A stretch of 64,000 bases of DNA from Amblyornis subalaris (taxonomy: Eukaryota > Chordata > Aves > Passeriformes > Ptilonorhynchidae), in assembly GCA_018881555.1 (NCBI GenBank), contig JACAXG010000018.1, positions 5,269,634 to 5,333,633 of the forward strand, in the 5' to 3' direction. A program made the translations under genes and the position numbers. How positions within the stretch are numbered: position 1 is the first letter of the stretch; each line of letters opens with the position of its first letter. The notes under the pieces were generated by a model. The model was not told where the DNA came from, ran no database searches, and was given only the letters and a program-made list of their open reading frames with translations. Below, piece by piece: positions 50,838-63,200 of this stretch.

Positions 50838-51128
50838 TCAAAAAACTTTGTATGTGTCAATGTGTTTCTTAGCCCTTGTTCGCCAGAAGAAAATAATGGC
50901 AACAAGTACACAGAACCAGAGGAAAGCAAGAGCGGGAAAACTTATTGTCCCAATGGGACAATTAGCTCCTTCTTGATTGAGGTAAAGAGTTGGCTCATCT
51001 CCCACACTGGTGCTAGTGGTACCAAATGAGCTCTGGCTCTTCATAGGTTTTACAGCTGTTTCTAATTCTACGCTAACATGCTTCTGATGAGCAGTGAAAT
51101 AGTTAACAGCAGTGAATTTAAAGTATAA
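50838..51128 (-). other. Candidate 3'-terminal coding exon with one membrane segment (unrecognised)
   Basis: After an acceptor-like TGATACTTAG, 96 codons are open to a TGA on the minus strand. Residues 1-28 look like an extracellular beta-rich stretch (FKFTAVNYF; HVSVELETAV). Residues 29-60 are Ser/Thr-rich. Residues 62-82 are a strongly hydrophobic segment (FPALAFLWFCVLVAIIFFW) followed by basic RTRAKK and a short tail ending TYKVF. That is the order expected of the C-terminus of a type I membrane protein. Against it, the acceptor is not strong, I know no matching family, and open frames of this length occur by chance in this window. Confidence 0.25.
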
Positions 51129-53684
51129 CTAAGTATCAGCATTAATAAAGCTGAAATGAATGAGCCCGTCACATCTGTCAGACCTATTGTTTCAGGTCCC
51201 AGCAGGCAGTGCCTGCTCCAAGGCCGAAAGCAAGGGGTTGACTTTTGTGTGAAAAGCATTCCAGCACAGGGGAGAGGGTGTATGCACCAAAGAAGTATCT
51301 TCGTTCTGATGCACCACAAATCTGCACAATCAGGCCTTCACTACTATACCCTGAGGCTAGAAGGCTGTGTATCCAGGAATGGTGCGAAACCATCTAAACA
51401 TCTAGGAATTTAAGGACATTTATAAGCAAAATTTATGCAAACACCTTTCTGGTTTTCTTTGTTAAGAATGCTACAAAAACAGACTGTTCACCAGGCTCTT
51501 AGACCTCCAACTGAATCTGACCCAAGGCCTGGCTACTTCATAGCTCTTATATGCTAGATCAAAACTGTTCAGGTGGCACTGGTTATCGAGCTGCAGCAAC
51601 CTACCCGCTAATTCAGTCAGNATTTCAAGGATGAGCCTTGGTGTGAGCTGCCATCACTATGCCTTTCTGCAGAAGGCTAAAACAGGCCTTTAATGCTTTG
51701 AAGGTGGACACATAGTAGCACGATAACAGTCCAGTTATTCTTTTCACATTACATGAAACAGAAAAGCCTCACAAGAATCACAAAAGGATGCAACAAGGTT
51801 TTGCTTCTGCCCAATATTTTGACATTTTCTCCAAGACATTTCGGTGTATCGGAGCATTTTATGAACACCTTTTGAAGGGGATTCCACTTTTTCTGGCTGC
51901 TGGATGAAGGGAATTATGTGAAATACAAACATGAGGTTTTGAAGTAAAATTAGCAGCTTGCAACTCCTAAAAGTAAGAATAATAAAAGTGAGAAATAATC
52001 CAATCAATGAAGCATAATCCCTGTTCTCCTATCCTGGGTGAGCCACACTGCAACTAATTCCATTAGAGCATATCTACACATCAATTAGACCATATCTATA
52101 TTAGTATCGCATTAGTGTTATATAAACAGATTATATGTGCCTGCATACTATAAAGTATAACATGCTCTATATCACTGTAAATCTTCTAAAGCAGATGTTG
52201 CTGTATTTTCAGACAGAATCTAGCACAGCCTCATTCTCACAAGAGTTAAACAAGTAGCACTAATAAAAATCCACTTTTTCTAGATATAACAGGCTGACTC
52301 TCAGGCAAAGGAAACTGCTGCAATGATTTAAGACATTATTGCCTGCAGTTCTTTACCTCGCCCACCTGACAGAGGGAACTGCACCCACAGCAGAGACAAC
52401 AAAAGCAAACTCCAGTTCACAGATTGGCACAAGCCTGTCTTCATTAACAATTTAAGAAAATATAGCAGAATGTGTGGTGGAACACCCATAACAAAGACCC
52501 GTGTTCCTTTATGCTCCCTCTGCTCACTTATAGCAATGAGGTAATGTAAAAAATTAAGGCCAGTAGCATCTTGTCTCATTTCAGAGAAATCCAGACTTGT
52601 GAGTTGGAGTAGGATCCACCAGCAGAGCACAATTTACCTGGCTAACAGAGCTATGCCAGCGAAAGTCCACCATATAAACTCAATCAATTTAGAACATTTC
52701 TTAATTACAACTCAATTAACAGTGGAATGGATATGCTGCAGGTTGCACAAAAACAGAGTGAAAAAAAATGAGGCATGATCTGTCTTTAGCTTTCAAGGTA
52801 GGTGTCCCTTAGTGACTAACAAAATCATCAATATCTTAAATCAAATGCAAATGTTAATAAGCTGAAATGCACACTTTTATGGAACCCTGTGACAACCATT
52901 GGGATCTGCACATTTATAAAATAGTGAGACTCTTTTGGCAGCAAATCATCTGCAAATGTGGAAGACATAAAAATATCTTTTTTTTGCCCCAGCACTAACA
53001 CATGAAGTGTAGCACTACAGAGAATGTTTCAGAAAACAAAACTATCTGAAAGGTAAAAATATCAAGAACAGAAAGGAACATTAAGGGCTGTAGCAAGGCA
53101 TGGCTACTGTGAAGACCAGTATAAATAAAATTCCAAAATAAATTTTATATTTTTAACCTACAAAACACTCTAATTTTGAGCCACCTTATATGGTGTCATT
53201 TACTTAGTGAAAGCCACAGTAATAAAGTAGACAATCACAATAACAAAATCCAGACCTGAAAATATTCAGGGAAACAAGTACATCTATGGAGCCCAAACCA
53301 CAAAAGATACTAAATGCTGTCTGAGTAGAAACATGGCAGTGTCAGTGGATACACAAGAGAGAGAAATATGTATATAACCCATATAAATAAGGGAAATCTG
53401 TTTGCTTTGAACTTTAAAATCTTCCAAGTTTAAAGCACTCACTGGAACTACTTACCTGCCATTTTACAACTAAAATCATTCTGATCTTTGCACTGCTGAA
53501 GGCGTTTCTTCTTGCTCAGTCTACCCAAATACAGTCACTCTTTAACCTGTGAAGTACTGCATCACCTGTGCTTTCAGCTAGAAAACTATGACAAGACTGC
53601 CATATGTGTTATGTAGGCTGTAGCAAGAGCAAATCCTCAAAGAATTGTCAGGAGAAACCTCCCTTATACCCAAGTCTAACGCGA
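51129..53684. other. Unique DNA, possible upstream exons of the 50.8 kb candidate
   Basis: Two minus-strand stretches have splice-like borders: 51869-51966 (32 open codons including ANFTSKPHVCISHNS, good TTACTTTTAG acceptor, weak GTGTTC donor) and 53456-53520 (21 open codons including LSKKKRLQQCKDQNDF, excellent GTAAGTAG donor). Their reading phases do not join directly to each other or to the 50.8 kb segment, so no gene model can be built. Confidence 0.3.
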
Positions 53685-54800
53685 AAGCACAGGATGTGTC
53701 CTACTGGGTCAGACCTACTAGTCAGCCTCTGCCTCCAGCCACCTCAGAGACTCTGTTCCTAGCACGGGAGAGCACATCAGGCTGTCCACTGCCTGTAGCT
53801 CATTCCTCTCTTGCTCTCCCAGCAGGTACTATCTTTGGATTAAGGATCTCAGAAGTCCATCCCTGTCTCTGTCTATAGCATCTGCCCTGGCCTTGTTGGA
53901 ATTTTCTCCAAGCCTGTTTTCCACCTGATGATACCATCTGTCTCCACTCCACAACCTCCTATGGCAACAGTTTAATGAATTCACCATCCACGATGTAAAA
54001 AATTCCTTTTTCCCCAGCTTTTATCTGTTGCTAATTTCAGTGAGCATCCCCTAGATCAACTGTTGCTGCATTTGTTGATAACAAACATCAGGCGTAACAC
54101 TCAGTTTTTAACTCTGCTAGTTGGAAGGTCCTAGTCTTTTTAGTCTGCCCTTGCAATACAACAGCTGGCAGCCCCTCAGTAATTTCAGTTACTGTCTTCC
54201 ATAACTGTTCTGTGTCCACCACAAAGCCCAGAATGACATCCTGTACTTCAGTTGTGGGTTCTTTAAGGTTTTACATAGCAGCAAAATGATATCCTGTCTT
54301 GATCTCAGAACTCTTTCTGATCATGTCTGACAATATTTCACTTTTCTGGCTGACACTGTGCAGTGAACCAATTGCTTCAGAGAACTGAAATCGGTGATAA
54401 CTCTCAAGTTCTCCTTTTTGTGTTGGAATTACAAGATCAGCAGTATTTATATTTAAATTCAGTTTTCTGCAGTTGCTTTACTGTGCATTTATCTATAATG
54501 AAGTTCATCTGACACATTGTTGTCCCCTCAGTCAATTTTGCAAGGTATTTTACGAGTTCTTCTTCACCAGTGTGGCATCTGAAAACCTGAAAGTCCATGA
54601 ACTTAGAGATTTCATTGCAAACTCCCTTCTCCAGGTCATTAATGAAAGTGTTGAGTAGGAATGGTACAAGCACTGACCTCTGGGAGTCTCCACTAGTGAC
54701 TCTTTTCCTTTCTAAAGTGACCTTAAAACTCAACTTTTTGGTTCCTAACATTTAATCAGATTTGAGTCCTCAAAAGGACATTTCCTCTTGTTTCTTCAAT
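53685..54800 (-). mobile_element. Ancient CR1-type LINE copy
   Basis: Along the plus strand the sequence follows, in order, the complement of the 3' half of an old amniote CR1 lineage: AGCACAGGATGTGTCCTACT then GGGTCAGACC; the block around ATTCACCATCCACGATG; TTGCTAATTTCAGTGAGC; AGGTCCTAGTCTTTTTAGTC; AATTGCTTCAGAGAACTG; then the reverse-transcriptase region. The minus-strand frame 54751-54437 shows degraded reverse-transcriptase motifs (VTSGDSQRSVL, NTFINDLEKGV, SKFMD, WQMNF-like QMNFIIDKC). It is far more diverged than the copy at 12.4 kb and is clearly inactive. Confidence 0.85.
54437..54751 (-). pseudogene. Old LINE reverse-transcriptase remnant
   Basis: This 104-codon open frame is the only coding-like part of the old CR1 copy. 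It keeps the order VTSG(D)SQ, FINDLEKG, SKF and MNF..DKC seen in CR1/L2-type reverse transcriptases. The catalytic aspartate pair expected after SKF is gone (MDFQ instead). It has survived as an open frame despite age, which on this length is compatible with chance. Confidence 0.75.
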
Positions 54801-56456
54801 AACCACAACTCTCTTCCTCCGGGAACCTCCTGTACCAACAAAAATTAATGTAGAAATAGTCTCATCCAAGCAATAATACCTATGGTTTCTTCACCAAGAT
54901 CCTTTGTGTACTGGAAGATGCTTTTCTTAAAGATCTCTTGCTACAAATGCTAAAATTTTTTCTGGCTCCTCCTTTCATCTCTGACTTCTTGATTTCTAAA
55001 CAGTGCCACAGCTACTTGTGCCAACTCCCATCTTTCCAACTCAGATAGTCTTTTTCCTTATTTCACCACATTTGCTTTAATGATTCTCTGTAGATTAAAA
55101 GGAGTGGATATCCTGTGTTTAAGAGGTATATTATTTTCTCAGAAAAATAGCTTGCTCAAATCTTCTTTTTTTCCTCTAAACAAAATGTTTATATCAACAT
55201 TTTTTAAAGTATTTAGCATAAGAGAAAGCTGGGTAATAATTTCATAACCAACACAAATGTCTAAGAAATTATCTGCCAATTTGTGACTTGGTTACATTTT
55301 CTTTACATAAATGATTTACAGATGAAGTACTAAACAGACCCCATTAAAGGGTTTTTTCATCTAGCTAGCAACTTGCTGCTAGCTAATCTGGTACAGCAGG
55401 AACCATGTCAGAGGGGAATGATCAAAGTATTGAACTAAAAAATAAAGTAAAAAGGATTGGGTGACAACAGTTTGATGCCTCATTGAGGAGAGAGTAAGGC
55501 TTGGAAACAACTTTTAACATTTGGTTGTACATTCAAAATTCAGTTCCTGTGTAGCATACACCAATTAAGGAAGGAAGGGATATTTGTTAATACTGTTTAA
55601 ACTATTGGTGTTTTTCTGGTATTTATTAGCACCTACTTGTCTCCGATGACAAGTGAATGTTTTTGATAAATGAAGTCTGTTAAATTTTCAATACTTCACT
55701 TCTGGCTACATCCTTCATGATAAACAGAGGCCAGCCAGTTAAGACAGGGAAGGCTCTTCCCTGATCCAGCCTACTCGGCTGTGAACAGGTATCTCATGAT
55801 TTGGGTTAGGAATTAGGAGTTGGTGTCTGATGATGTTGATAAGTCTCATGTGATGTTGATAAGTTCTCATGTGCTGCTAGCTACAGAAAGTCGCATAACT
55901 AGACCAATTTATAGCAGGGATATTTCAAGATTCACAATCTATCTGGCCTTACTATAGATATTTCTGTAAAACTGAGAAAGGTCAAACACTTCAACCATAA
56001 AAAAACCCCAACTTTTTGTCCCTTAAATGATCAAAGGGTGGAGCCAAAGGCCTCCTCTAAGTTAGAAATGAGAAACAGAGAAAGAAAAGAGCTAAAAAGA
56101 AGCATGAGAGATTTTGGGACCTTCTTTACAGACCTAAACCTTTGGTATCTGGAAATAAGAGATAAGACCTGCACAAAGTTATCTAAGAACTAATTCTCAC
56201 TAACAAGGCATTCTGTATAGTCTATCAACTTCTTTCTAGTGCCTTCTTTGTTTTCTGAGTAATTTCATTCTGTACAGAGGCAGGTTTACATGTTTGCTTA
56301 CATTGCAACCAAATCAAATATCAATAGCAAGGCACTTCTTACTTCATTGTAGTTCTCACATGTTTAGGCTAACACAAAGAGGTAACAATAAGCAATAACC
56401 ACTTCCCTTTGAAACAGAATTTTATAAAAAAGGGACTCATAATAAGCTTAACAAAT
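54801..56456. other. Unique non-coding DNA
   Basis: The first few hundred bases may be further decayed CR1, but I cannot align them. It contains a 20-bp tandem duplication at 55831-55871. Otherwise there is nothing recognised. Confidence 0.5.
55831..55871. repeat. 20-bp tandem duplication, two copies
   Basis: TGATGTTGATAAGTCTCATG at 55831 is repeated immediately, with one inserted T, to 55871. Confidence 0.9.
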
Positions 56457-56956
56457 AGTTGTCTGTAGCTTAACAAATATTAATCCGTAGTCTTTCAGGA
56501 AAAGAGAAACAAAATTGCAGAAACTGTTAAATTGCAAGAAACATGAGGTCTTTAGAAAGAAAGAACAGAAGAACTGAAACCTGCCAAGTCGGCACAACGG
56601 GCAACTTACATAAGACGCTATCAAATATGCATGGGCAAGCGGGAAAGGTGAAAATGTCAACCTAGAGGCAGACTACAGCCTTCATCCAATGTCCACCCGG
56701 GACGACCACCAGGAGGCAATGTGCACACGAACAATATGTAAATAATATTCATAAGTTCTGGGAAATTATTAGCATGTAACCACCTTTTCCTAGAAATATG
56801 ATGCATATGCACATAGTTTAAGNATATAAGCTTGTACCCTACCCTTGCAGGGGGACATGTTGGGTGGAGCGATTCCCTGTGTCCCCAGNGTCGAATAAAT
56901 GAATACCTGCTTCAAAAGACAAAAGTCTTTGAAGCTTTCATACCGTGATTTTTGCA
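56457..56956 (+). mobile_element. Probable solo LTR of a different retrovirus-like element
   Basis: Features run in LTR order: an ATATAAG TATA-like element at 56824, a GGGGGACATGTTGGG block, AATAAA at 56894, then a U5-like stretch with TTTGAAGCTTTC and CCGTGATTTTTGCA. The layout and the U5 text resemble avian ERVL-type LTRs. The 3' end is placed at GCA (56956). Direct copies of CAAAT at 56452-56456 and 56957-56961 would be a 5-bp target duplication, the length usual for ERVL, but the left end would then read AGTTGT rather than TG, so that boundary is tentative. Two ambiguous bases (56823, 56889) lie within it. There is no internal coding region. Confidence 0.65.
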
Positions 56957-56961
56957 CAAAT

Positions 56962-59516
56962 CACCTTGTACTTCACTTAGCTAGATTTTGTCAGATTTTG
57001 TCTTCTGATTACCATGTCAACATGACAAGAATCAAAACCGGTCTAATAATGATGAAATAAAGCAAGATAGTTATAGAAGAACAATTAATGTTGAGACTGC
57101 TTGGTTTTTTCCCTCTCTGCTTTTCCTGTGTTGCAAGGAAGGAAAATAAAATTCCTGAGAGACTTTTTGTTGTCAGCTGCAACACTGAGAAAAAGAATAT
57201 TAAGATTTGGGATCTTGATTTATGCTTCTGGAAAGCATCAACTGGGGGTTTGTTACAGAGATCAAACTTGGAGTTGAGGCAGAGATGGGAGTTAGAGGCC
57301 AACCCGGAACTGGAACTCCACGGAGGTTTTTTACTTAAAACATTCAATTCAGGTTAAATGAAATATGGAGGGTTTTCCATCTATGACAATTCAAGGGGCA
57401 TTTTAGTACATTTTAGTCTTTAGTGAGAACACAGGACTAAGACCTGCTTATGCCCTGAAGTCCAGCATTAAGACAAATTATTTTAGGTTAATTTTCCCGG
57501 AAGAAATAGACCTGGGTACTGCCTGTCTTGCTAGTGTCTAACACTAAGCAGAGAAGATTCTGATCTTCAGTATCTTAGTCCCCAGCAACAGGAACTATCA
57601 AGAATCACTTTAACCTTTTCTCAAAGATAAAATGGAAAAATAGTCAAAGAACTGAAATTTTAAAGTATTAACTCACGCTTTCATATTAACTACCCCTTAT
57701 TCCTCTGCCCTTTACTTGTAGAGACATTTTTAAAGGGAAACAGTCCTGGTAATCTTTCAGCTGATATTAAAGATGGTAAGAACTGTCCCTGTAGCAACAG
57801 TTGATATGGATGGGAATTGCTGTTAAAGTTCAGTGTTGCTTCCTTGAAAACAAAACCAGACAAACACACACCTAAATGTAAGGCAAAAGAACAGCAAACA
57901 GAGGCAGGAAATGTAGTTTTTGTTGACAACCTCCCCGGTGACAAAGGCAGACACTGCGCACAAGGGATTACTACTGCTACTATGGCACTTGAGTGACCTA
58001 CACCAACATCAACCTGCTTAAGACATTGCTTTTAGTTGCCTTCTAAATTATGAGTGCATGGCAGTGTCACAAAAGAGAACTTTTTAGCCATGAAGGTCAA
58101 AACAGAAGGCAGAGAAGAAAGGGCAGGAGTATTAGACCAAACCAGACAGCAATAATAGGAGAACTAAATACCACAGCTAAGGTGCTTCCTCGGGTTCAGA
58201 CATTTCGTATAACATGATAAGTGCTCTTTGGAGTAAGGCATTCTTAGTAGCCAGGTGCAGTTATGATGACTGAGCCCTCTTAGTTCAGTCTGGCTGTTGT
58301 AGTAAACCCAGTACTACTTGGGATGAGTTGCAGGGAATTTTTTATCTGCATACCCTGCATCCAGTCCTGTGAACAGGACAGGCAGAAAGGTACCAAGATA
58401 TGACCTTTCTTTTTACCAGAAATACATGTAAAACAACTGGTATGCCTGTCAGTAAAACCTTTCTTTTGGAAAAAAAATCATGCTGTAGTTATATGAGACA
58501 ATAAATATAACTTAAGTATTCCTAAGTAAACAGATTTAAAAGGCTGTATTTACAGAACTTATGTAACAGCTTATAGTCACTCTGGCAGTTCATATTCAAA
58601 AAAGTTTGCATTAACAGGTTTTATTATGGATCGGATATTGCCTGCCTTTCTATAATCATCATAAAATCACTGTGAAAGTAAGAAAGCTGGCACAAACCTA
58701 ATATCATGTTCTGGTTAAATAGACAGAATTGCAACTGTGCGTGTAATTGATCCAGATCTAATTTTTCTTGCTGGATGTTTCTCCAGAACATAGATCTGTT
58801 ATTAATGATCATGCAACTATAGCCACGGTCTCTTTTTCTTGCTTTGGCTTTTGCAAGCAATTTGATATAAAACCTGGATTGGACTTTTGTTACCTCTGAC
58901 GAGAAGCCTAGGTCTCTGCTAAGCAATGACACAGATTCAAGTTCTCTGTCTGATTTGGCATGAGGATTCCTACAAAAATCTCCAAGCAGACTGTACAACA
59001 ACATTCTTCCACTTCTCTCAGATTGCTTTGCAAAGCCCCATTGTGTGCTACGTTTGCCACTCACATTTCTATGTCATGATCTACTTCATTAGTTCTCCTT
59101 CTCTTAAAGACTGTGTTTTCTTTTAGGGCAGTTTCTCTACTTGGCAACTGGGTTAAAGACATGCTCATCTTGTTTCTGTTGTCTGCCCTAGGCATTGCCA
59201 TCCATGGCATTCCTAGTCCCAAGATTCAAGATACAAGGGGAAGATCTGCCAAGTAACTTATCCAGACAAGGTAAAAATCCCCCGATCTTTCACCATTTCG
59301 TAGGCTACCAAGACAACTAAAGCTCTGTCTCCAAGAATGGAGGCATTTTATTAAAGGCAGCTGCATTGATGAAAGCCTAACAATGCCCTCCAGCAGAGCC
59401 ACAGGATAAGGGTAGGTCATGTCAGTGCTGCACCTCTATCAGGTTGTATAGCAGGATAAATAGACTGATGAGAACTCAGGTGTTCCGCAGAGCACTGTCA
59501 GCAAGAGATACACCAG
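56962..59516. other. Unique non-coding DNA
   Basis: No recognised gene or repeat. The minus-strand frame 59064-58624 (146 codons) is the second longest in the window. It contains a stretch with plausible composition (SDRELESVSLLSRDLGF), but no domain that I recognise. Confidence 0.5.
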
Positions 59517-60211
59517 TATATGCCAGGGGCCAACTGGCTGGGCAGCAACTTTCCAGAAAACAACCTGGGGCTCCTGGTGGACACCAAGTTTAACATGAAC
59601 CAGCACTGTGCCCTTGCAGCAAAGAACTGTTACATTTCCTTGGCTGCATTAGGAGAAATGTTGCCAGAAGGTGGAGTGAGGTGATCCTTCCACTTTATTC
59701 TGCACTGGAGAGGTCACACCCAAATGCTATGTCTATTTCTGTGCTCCTCAGTACAAGAAAGACATNGAGGTACTGGAGAGAATCAAGTGAAGTAACACAA
59801 AGATAATGAAGGCACTAGAGCATTTCTTGTATGAGGAAAGGCTAAGACAGCTGGAACTGTTTAGTCTATGGAAGAGAAGGCTCAGAGGGGATTTCATCAA
59901 TGTCTACAAATATCTAAAGTGAGAGTATAAAGAAGAAAGAACCAGTGGTGAACAGTGATAGGACAAAAAGCAATTGGCAAAAACACATAAGGTTCCCTCT
60001 GAGTATCAGGAAACACTTTTTTTCTGTGAGTGGGACTGACCACTGGAACAGGTTGCCCTAGTAGGTTGAAGAGTGTCCATTCTTGGAAATATTCAAAAGT
60101 CATCTGGACATAACCCTGGGCAGCCTGCTCTTGCTGACCATGCTTTTGCAGGGGGGTTGTACAAAATGATGTCCAGAGGTCCCTTCCAAGCTCAAATGGT
60201 TTTGGATTCTG
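59517..60211 (+). mobile_element. CR1 LINE 3' end, plus strand
   Basis: Sense-strand CR1: CTGGTGGACACCAAGTTTAA, AGCACTGTGCCCTTGCAGC, GAGAAGGCTCAGAGGGGAT, CTGGAACAGGTTGCCC, then GGGGGGTTGTACAAAATGAT and GTCCAGAGGTCCCTTCCAAG close to the 3' terminus at about 60211. The broken ORF2 C-terminus can be followed in frame pieces ([35 protein letters not shown]). Stops interrupt it. The copy is 5'-truncated at about 59517. Confidence 0.92.
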
Positions 60212-63200
60212 CACACCTGCAAGTCATGTTTGCCCGCCTTTAAAACTGTCCACCCGTTGATTTGCAGTAATCTCTTGAAACAACCTTTGGTGCAAAGGAT
60301 ATTGCAGCAGTTTTGTAATGCTGTAACCTTTCCTCCCAGCAGACTTCCTAGTGCTATGCATTTGTGTCAGGATTTATACCAAAAGAAGCTGGCAGAACCC
60401 CAAGCAGAACCTCACATGGTGTTTTAAGGAGTCTCAGAGGTAACACGTGAAAAACAAAGTCTCTCAACTATTGCTTGTTATGGTAGCACCGCAGTTCTAA
60501 CCCTAGACAGGACCAAGTTTTAACTTCTTGGAGGTAAGGAATATAATGCCAAGTTCCTCCCCATCAGAAAAGGGCTTATATTGGCATAGTTGATGAAAAT
60601 GAAATATACTCATTCTCTCCTTCATCCTGGCCTCTTCTTTGAATCACTGCCCTTATTTTACATCCTAGCCCCTCATTTCTAAACCCAACACCACACCTGT
60701 CCATTTCACTCCATGGATTCTCCTGTTCCCATTCTGAGAAATACAGATTTGGCATCTTTTTTTCCTTCTGAGGACTAAAAAAAGGCAAAGCCCAAGTGAT
60801 ACTGAAAATCCTTGAGATTTTGTACCAATTAAGATATTAGATATTACCTGCTTATTTGTTTGATCTTTTTTTTGTTCCAGTTCCTTAAGAGTTGTCATTC
60901 TGAGAAAATCTGAACCTTCATTAAATATCAAAAGGGTTTTCTTTTTGGCAAAGTTTTAAATGATCTGATTATATTCTATTCTCAAAATCTAAAAGATTAC
61001 TAGAAGTATCTCACCATTGTTAATTTAATCTAACCTAACAGGTTTGAGGGGGGGGAGGGATGGAAAGGCCAGTAGTTTTCGAGCCAGAAAAGACAGGAAT
61101 ACTATCTTTTCAGACTTCTCATCACACAACTGCTTCTCTGAGTTGAACCTCAGACAACCTGTGGCTTCCTTCTCTAAGCAGAAGCACTGGGCTTGGAGAT
61201 AGTTATACAAAAGTTTATTTCCTGCAAATCAAGCTCTGCCCACACAGTTCACATTCTACTCCAAGAAACAAGAGAGGATCCAATTAGCATAAGGAAAACT
61301 TCAGTTACTTTACACTTGCATGACACTTTGATGTGGTAGATTTAGATTGTATTTATTACATGAGAAAGAATTTTCATGTATCTGAGCATGAAAGACCTCT
61401 TGGTGAACCACCACTGAAAAAGCAGTTTATATTCAAGTCTTCTTTGGTCAGATTTCACCCGAATTGAAGCATCTGGGACTTCCCCAAGCTGAATCTCATA
61501 ATCAGAGAGTAAAATCTTCCTAACCTCTAAAGTAGAAGAGGACAGCAGGCTAGCAATGGTGCTTACTACAGAATTAATTACTTTCCTAGTCTGTGGAGAC
61601 AGACTTGATAGAAGTCTTTTAGAAGCTGAAAGATGGACAGCTGCCTAGGGAAATACAGGGGCCAAAGTTTTGGAGTAGTTTGGCAGAAGAAGCCAGTACA
61701 GAACAACAATGAGCTGGAGTCTTTGTTCCTGAAAATCTGCAGTCAGAGCTAAGAGCCCATAGAAAAACTTAACAAGAGCAAAGGTGACTAATAGGAATGG
61801 AGAAGAAATGTTACAATAGCTTGACTTGTTTTTGTGTTTATTTCTTAGTTCTCTATTACTGTTTATTTCTTAGTCATCTCTTACATCTACTACATCTATA
61901 CTGTCTAATTACTGTTAAACATTATTTTGTGTTTATTTCTGAGTCATCTATACCTCCCTATTATGAGGGATATCAGATGAGCAAATGGATCTCTGGCTTC
62001 AGTAAATTCTTTCTTATATTCTTATATTGTGGACAGAGAGGTGAAAAGCTCTACAGCTCATTAGTAGTGTCTTGTGATACAAGCACTAATGTCAAGCTGA
62101 AAAAGACCTTACTCTCTGGAAAGAGAAGCCATTTAAATATTAACTATTAAATGGTTTTGGTCTTTACAAAACTCAAAGAGGCAAGAGTGTCCATTCTCTT
62201 CCTGAACTGACAAAACTTTTTCTTCTATACTGCTCTGCTTGTTGAACCTACGAAGCCTGCAGCACCCAGATTGTGTACTTTTGAAAATATAAACATTAAA
62301 CAAAATACAAATAGTTTTGAAAAAATGCATTGCAAACCAAATATGACTGCAAGGGCCAAAGGGCTAAATTATTTTTTGAGTAGAACATCCAACAATAGAA
62401 AGCCATTCAAAAAATAATTCCAGTGATCTTTTCAATGACTTTTCTGTAACACGCTGTTACTGTTTTCCATACTTCATCGCCTGTGGCCATAATAAAAGCA
62501 AGGTATTTAGCTCAAAAACTTATTAACCACAACTACTACCTCCTTCATTCCAAAAAAAACCAAAGGAAAAGAAAAAGAAAAAGAGATGGCATAGGAAAAA
62601 AGGAGTTATCACATCCCTGTGGACCAGCTTATATAGAGGAGATCAATCCTTACATCTTCAGGTCCCCTTTGCTGGTGGATTGCACAGTGATGCAGCAGTG
62701 CTAGACACTGCAGCTGCTCAGTTTTTCTTCCTTTTCTTCTTAGGAAGAAGTTGCAGTATAGTGTTTATAGACATTAGAGGAAAATAAAATAATATTTGTG
62801 TTTGGATCACAAAAGGCAGAACCTCAGGCCTCCAGATAGGAAAAGCATTACCATTCCCCACTTGGCTAAAGCAGTGTGGATAAGCCCTTACACCTATGGC
62901 TGAGAATGACAAAGCTCTCCTCACTTTCCCAGCAGCAGAATCAGAAACCCCCATGCAGATTTAGACACTGCTGAATGACAGGAACGTAAAATGGCAAAGC
63001 AGACAAGCATAGATCAGCTTTTTCGACAGTTGGGTTCTGCCCTATGTTTGGCCAACCTGTCCCAGATTCTCACTACTACGAGATGGCACATGTGTCCAGG
63101 TATGATGCCTAGAGGCACACAGGGATGGCAAGGCTCAGATATTTTAAGATAACTTCATGGCAAATCTATTGCTAGGCACCCTAGTCTCTAATATGTTCCA

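Noticed and set aside
58624..59064. 146-codon minus-strand open frame
   Set aside because: No recognisable domain. Length is within chance expectation for 64 kb in six frames, and there are no convincing splice borders for the whole frame.
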